17,492 nucleotides of DNA from JBQTIP01 sp052388025 (lineage in GTDB: Bacteria; Actinomycetota; UBA4738; HRBIN12). Shown piece after piece: positions 15,443 to 17,492 of the stretch (positions within the stretch are counted from its first letter, which is position 1; each line of letters opens with the position of its first letter). The notes below the pieces were generated by a model. The model had not been told where the DNA came from. It did not search any database and saw nothing but the letters and a program-made list of their open reading frames with translations. The translations under genes were made by a program, and so were the position numbers. The stretch is from positions 1 through 17,492 of the forward strand of contig JBQTIP010000202.1 of assembly GCA_052388025.1 (NCBI GenBank), written 5' to 3'.

Positions 15443-15958
15443 ATGAGACACCGCGTCGCGCACCGCAAGCTGGGGCGCATCACGCCGCACCGCATCGCGC
15501 TGCTGCGCAACCTCGCCACCGCGCTGTTCGACAAGGAGCGCATCCGCACCACGCTGCCCAAGGCCAAGGAGCTGCGGCCTTTCGCCGAGAAGCTGATCAC
15601 CCTCGCCAAGCGCGAGGAGGGGCGCCTGCACGCGCGCCGCCAGGTCTCCCGCGACGTGCAGGACCCGGTCGTGGCCAAGAAGCTGTTCGACAGCCTCGCC
15701 TCGCGCTTCGCGGCGCGGCCCGGCGGCTACACCCGCATCCTGCGGCTCGGCGTGCGCAAGGGCGATGGGGCCGAGATGGCGGTGATCGAGTTGCTCGGGT
15801 CGGAGTTCCAGCCCGGCAAGAAGGCGGCCGCCGCCAAGGAGGCCGAGAAGGCGGACAAGGACAAGAAGTCCGCCGCGCCGGCTACTGAGGCCGGCGCCAA
15901 GGGAGCGAAGGGCGCCAAGAAGGCCGCCGGCAAGAAGAAGGCGGAAGCGACCGAGTAG
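15443..15958 (+). CDS. rplQ: 50S ribosomal protein L17 with long Lys/Ala-rich tail
   Basis: The first 120 or so residues are L17: MRHRVAHRKLGRITPHRIAL, LRNLATALFDKERIRTTLPK, and GGYTRILRLGVRKGDGAEMA followed by VIELLG. L17 sits near the tunnel exit. The protein has 171 residues against about 127 in E. coli. The extra C-terminal 45-50 residues are almost only Ala, Lys, Glu and Gly (KKAAAAKEAEKADKDKKSAA and GAKGAKGAKKAAGKKKAEA) and are predicted disordered by composition. It is the last gene of the block and is followed by a hairpin terminator candidate. Confidence 0.96.
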   Translation: MRHRVAHRKLGRITPHRIALLRNLATALFDKERIRTTLPKAKELRPFAEKLITLAKREEGRLHARRQVSRDVQDPVVAKKLFDSLASRFAARPGGYTRILRLGVRKGDGAEMAVIELLGSEFQPGKKAAAAKEAEKADKDKKSAAPATEAGAKGAKGAKKAAGKKKAEATE

Positions 15959-15985
15959 CAGCGCAGCTTCCGAGCGGCAAGCAGT

Positions 15986-16016
15986 CGGGGTCGTCCTCCG
16001 CCGGAGGGTGGCCCCG
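15986..16016 (+). terminator. Candidate bidirectional terminator between rplQ and the TonB-like gene
   Basis: CGGGGTC (15986-15992) pairs with GGCCCCG (16010-16016) with one G-T wobble, and CCTCC (15995-15999) pairs with GGAGG (16003-16007) around GCC, separated by a symmetrical two-base internal loop. It lies 27 bases after the rplQ stop and about 40 bases before the stop of the convergent gene. No clear T run follows on either strand (TCGCGTTCGT on plus), so efficiency is uncertain, but position between converging genes fits a terminator. Confidence 0.6.
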
Positions 16017-16055
16017 TCGCGTTCGTGGGTAGTGGATCCGCAGTTCCCGGGCGTG

Positions 16056-17309
16056 CTACTCGGGAACGCGCTCCACCCGCGCCGAGGCCTGGTCGCTCGC
16101 GAACGTGAAGTGGGCTCGCAGCCCGATGCGCGTGGTGTTCAGGCGCCGGAACTTCCAGCTCGCGACCGCCGCCCGCGCTGCGCCGACCAACTCCGCAGCC
16201 CCGTCGGCGCCGTGGAGCAACACGTCACCCGCGCCGTCGACGGAGAAGGCGATCACGGCCGAGCCGGTGACGCCGGCGATCCGGGCCACCGGCGGGACCA
16301 CCGGTCGCCGTCCCTCCACGAGGTCGGGGATGTCGGGTCCGAGCGTGACGTTGCGCAGGCTCGAGACGCCAGCCTCGGCCACGGCGGGAGCTGAAGCGGG
16401 CGCGGCGACCGGCTTCGCCCGCGGCGCAGCCGGGATCACTTCCTCCTGAGGTCCCGGATCGGGCCGGGTCGCCGTTGACGGCGCCGCCGGGGTCGGGGTG
16501 GCGGCTTCAGCGGGCAAGACGGCGGAGGCCACGGCTGGCGCCGTCTTTTCCGCGGCAGCCGCCGCAACGGCGGGCGAACCCGTCGCGGCCGCGGCCGCGG
16601 CCGCCGGAGCCGCCGCCGCCGCGGCGACCGGCCGTGGGTCGCTCAATCGCAGAACCACCTTGCCCGCGTCGCCGGCCTTGGCCGCGGGCGCGAATTCGGC
16701 GCTCAACCGGACCTGCAGGGTATCGACTCCCTCACGCACGGCGAACCGCCACGTCCGCAGCGCCTGAAGCAGGGCCTCGGAAAGGCGGGCGCTGCCCTCG
16801 GTGATCTGCGCCTCGAGCAGCGAGCCGTCGGCCCCGATCAGCAGCAGGGCGCTGCCGGTCTCCTTCGCCGTCAGCATCTCCGGGACCAGCGGCCCGGCGC
16901 CCGTGCGCAGCTCGGGCACGCCCTCGGCGCGAGCGATCTCCGGCAGCTTGATCGCGAACGTGATCGGCACCGTGAGCCGCACGCTCACATGTCTGCCCTC
17001 GAACTTGGTCGGCTCGTAGGTCCACTGGCGGACTGCCGCCAGCGCGGCCTCGTCGAACGGTGCCACGCTTCGCACCACCTCCGCGAAGCCGACGCGGCCG
17101 GCCGGGTCGATCACGATCTCCAGGATCACGATTCCCCGCAGCCCGGCGGCGACCGCCTCGGCCGGGTAGGCGGGCATCACGAAGTGGGTGCGGCGCGGCA
17201 CCGGCACGTCGCTGCCGGCCAGCTTCGGCGACTCGGGCGTCGACTCCTGGGCCTGGGCGGGGCCCGCCGCGAGAACGCCGACGAGGCCAGCCAGCGCCGC
17301 CGCGATCAC
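16056..17309 (-). CDS. Secreted protein with three TonB C-terminal-like domains
   Basis: The 417-residue product has a hydrophobic N-terminus (IAAALAGLVGVLAAGPAQA) with a likely signal peptidase site after residue 20 (AQA-QE), so it should be periplasmic and not anchored like classical TonB. Residues about 44-120 are a clear TonB_C domain (MPAYPAEAVAAGLRGIVILE, FDEAALAAVRQWTYEPTKFE). Residues about 137-207 (ALLQALRTWRF) and 330-403 (AARAAVASWKFRRL) look like degenerate repeats of it. Residues about 224-315 are an Ala/Pro-rich linker. TonB_C domains bind outer-membrane transporters; the exact role here is unknown. GTG 17309 is the only start and has no ribosome binding site; repeat copy C lies 13 bases upstream. 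Confidence 0.85.
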   Translation of the reverse strand: MIAAALAGLVGVLAAGPAQAQESTPESPKLAGSDVPVPRRTHFVMPAYPAEAVAAGLRGIVILEIVIDPAGRVGFAEVVRSVAPFDEAALAAVRQWTYEPTKFEGRHVSVRLTVPITFAIKLPEIARAEGVPELRTGAGPLVPEMLTAKETGSALLLIGADGSLLEAQITEGSARLSEALLQALRTWRFAVREGVDTLQVRLSAEFAPAAKAGDAGKVVLRLSDPRPVAAAAAAPAAAAAAATGSPAVAAAAAEKTAPAVASAVLPAEAATPTPAAPSTATRPDPGPQEEVIPAAPRAKPVAAPASAPAVAEAGVSSLRNVTLGPDIPDLVEGRRPVVPPVARIAGVTGSAVIAFSVDGAGDVLLHGADGAAELVGAARAAVASWKFRRLNTTRIGLRAHFTFASDQASARVERVPE

Positions 17310-17322
17310 GAGCGCGTGTCGT

Positions 17323-17410
17323 CGGGTTCCGGCGCCGGGGTGAACCCGTCGCCGGTCCCATGGGGGCTGCGTCGCGAACGGAGCTCCTCCGCCCCCAAAC
17401 TCCCGTCGGG
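17323..17410 (+). repeat. Dispersed ~84-base hairpin repeat, copy C (upstream of TonB-like gene)
   Basis: This copy aligns without gaps to copies A and B. Hairpin 1 is CCGGCGCCGGG (17329-17339) with CCCGTCGCCGG (17345-17355), one mismatch at the same place as in the other copies. Hairpin 2 is 17363-17372 with 17378-17387, nine of ten positions paired. The last bases (GTCGGG, 17405-17410) are also the start of a second unit, giving a tandem period of 84 bases. Relative to its downstream gene (minus strand) it has the same orientation as copy A has to infA. Confidence 0.85.
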
Positions 17411-17492
17411 TTCCGGGGCCGGGAGCAACCCCTGGCCGGACCCCTGGGGGCGGCGGCGCGCCCGGCCCTACACCGGCCCCGAGCCCCCCACC
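17407..17492 (+). repeat. Degenerate tandem copy of the dispersed repeat (C2), cut by window end
   Basis: After copy C the sequence restarts with GTCGGGTTCCGG, identical to the start of C. It then resembles C for about 55 bases (roughly 10 differences by hand) before diverging into GC-rich sequence and reaching the window edge. Hairpin 1 is largely eroded: GGGGCCGGG and CCCCTGGCC-like halves remain. It may be a decayed older insertion or an incomplete unit. The 170-odd bases from 17321 to the end hold no recognisable gene. Confidence 0.6.

Noticed and set aside
16043..16067. Perfect inverted repeat GTTCCCG/CGGGAAC around the stop codon of the TonB-like gene
   Set aside because: It has only seven pairs with an 11-base loop and no T run; it may aid termination but cannot be told from chance in this GC content.

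Overview
The window is the end of a tuf gene followed by one long, uninterrupted plus-strand block of ribosomal protein genes: the classical S10, spc and alpha operons fused into a single transcription-unit-like array. A convergent minus-strand gene for a secreted TonB-domain protein closes it. The DNA is very GC-rich. The organism is a Gram-negative bacterium, judged from the TonB-type periplasmic protein. The RpoA start (MLWKGFQKPKRLEVE), zinc-type S14, S4 and L36, and the abundance of TonB-like domains make Acidobacteriota my first guess, but that is an inference; other GC-rich Gram-negatives are possible.

Layout. Bases 1-124 hold the EF-Tu C-terminus. The S10 block (135-5389) is rpsJ, rplC, rplD, rplW, rplB, rpsS, rplV, rpsC, rplP, rpmC, rpsQ. 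The spc block (5395-10963) is rplN, rplX, rplE, rpsN, rpsH, rplF, rplR, rpsE, rpmD, rplO, secY. Then come adk, map, infA, rpmJ, rpsM, rpsK, rpsD, rpoA and rplQ (10950-15958). A GC-rich hairpin at 15986-16016 separates rplQ from the TonB-like gene (16056-17309, minus). Most genes are 2-25 bases apart or overlap by 4 bases, which points to translational coupling. Products build both ribosomal subunits and the RNA polymerase alpha subunit, with protein export (SecY), N-terminal Met removal (Map), nucleotide balance (Adk) and translation initiation (IF-1).

The main unexpected feature is an unannotated dispersed repeat of about 84 bases. Good copies lie between map and infA (minus orientation), between rpsD and rpoA (plus), and directly upstream of the TonB-like gene (plus), followed in tandem by a decayed copy running off the window. 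Copies are about 84-91% identical by hand alignment and carry two hairpins; some base differences between copies keep the pairing. The map-infA copy reaches to 14 bases before the probable GTG start of infA, whose IF-1 product is short at the N-terminus and has lost the usual basic loop. The fourth large gap, rpsJ-rplC, holds a different 60-base imperfect hairpin that might be a distant relative. No tRNA, rRNA, CRISPR array, insertion sequence or prophage gene was seen.
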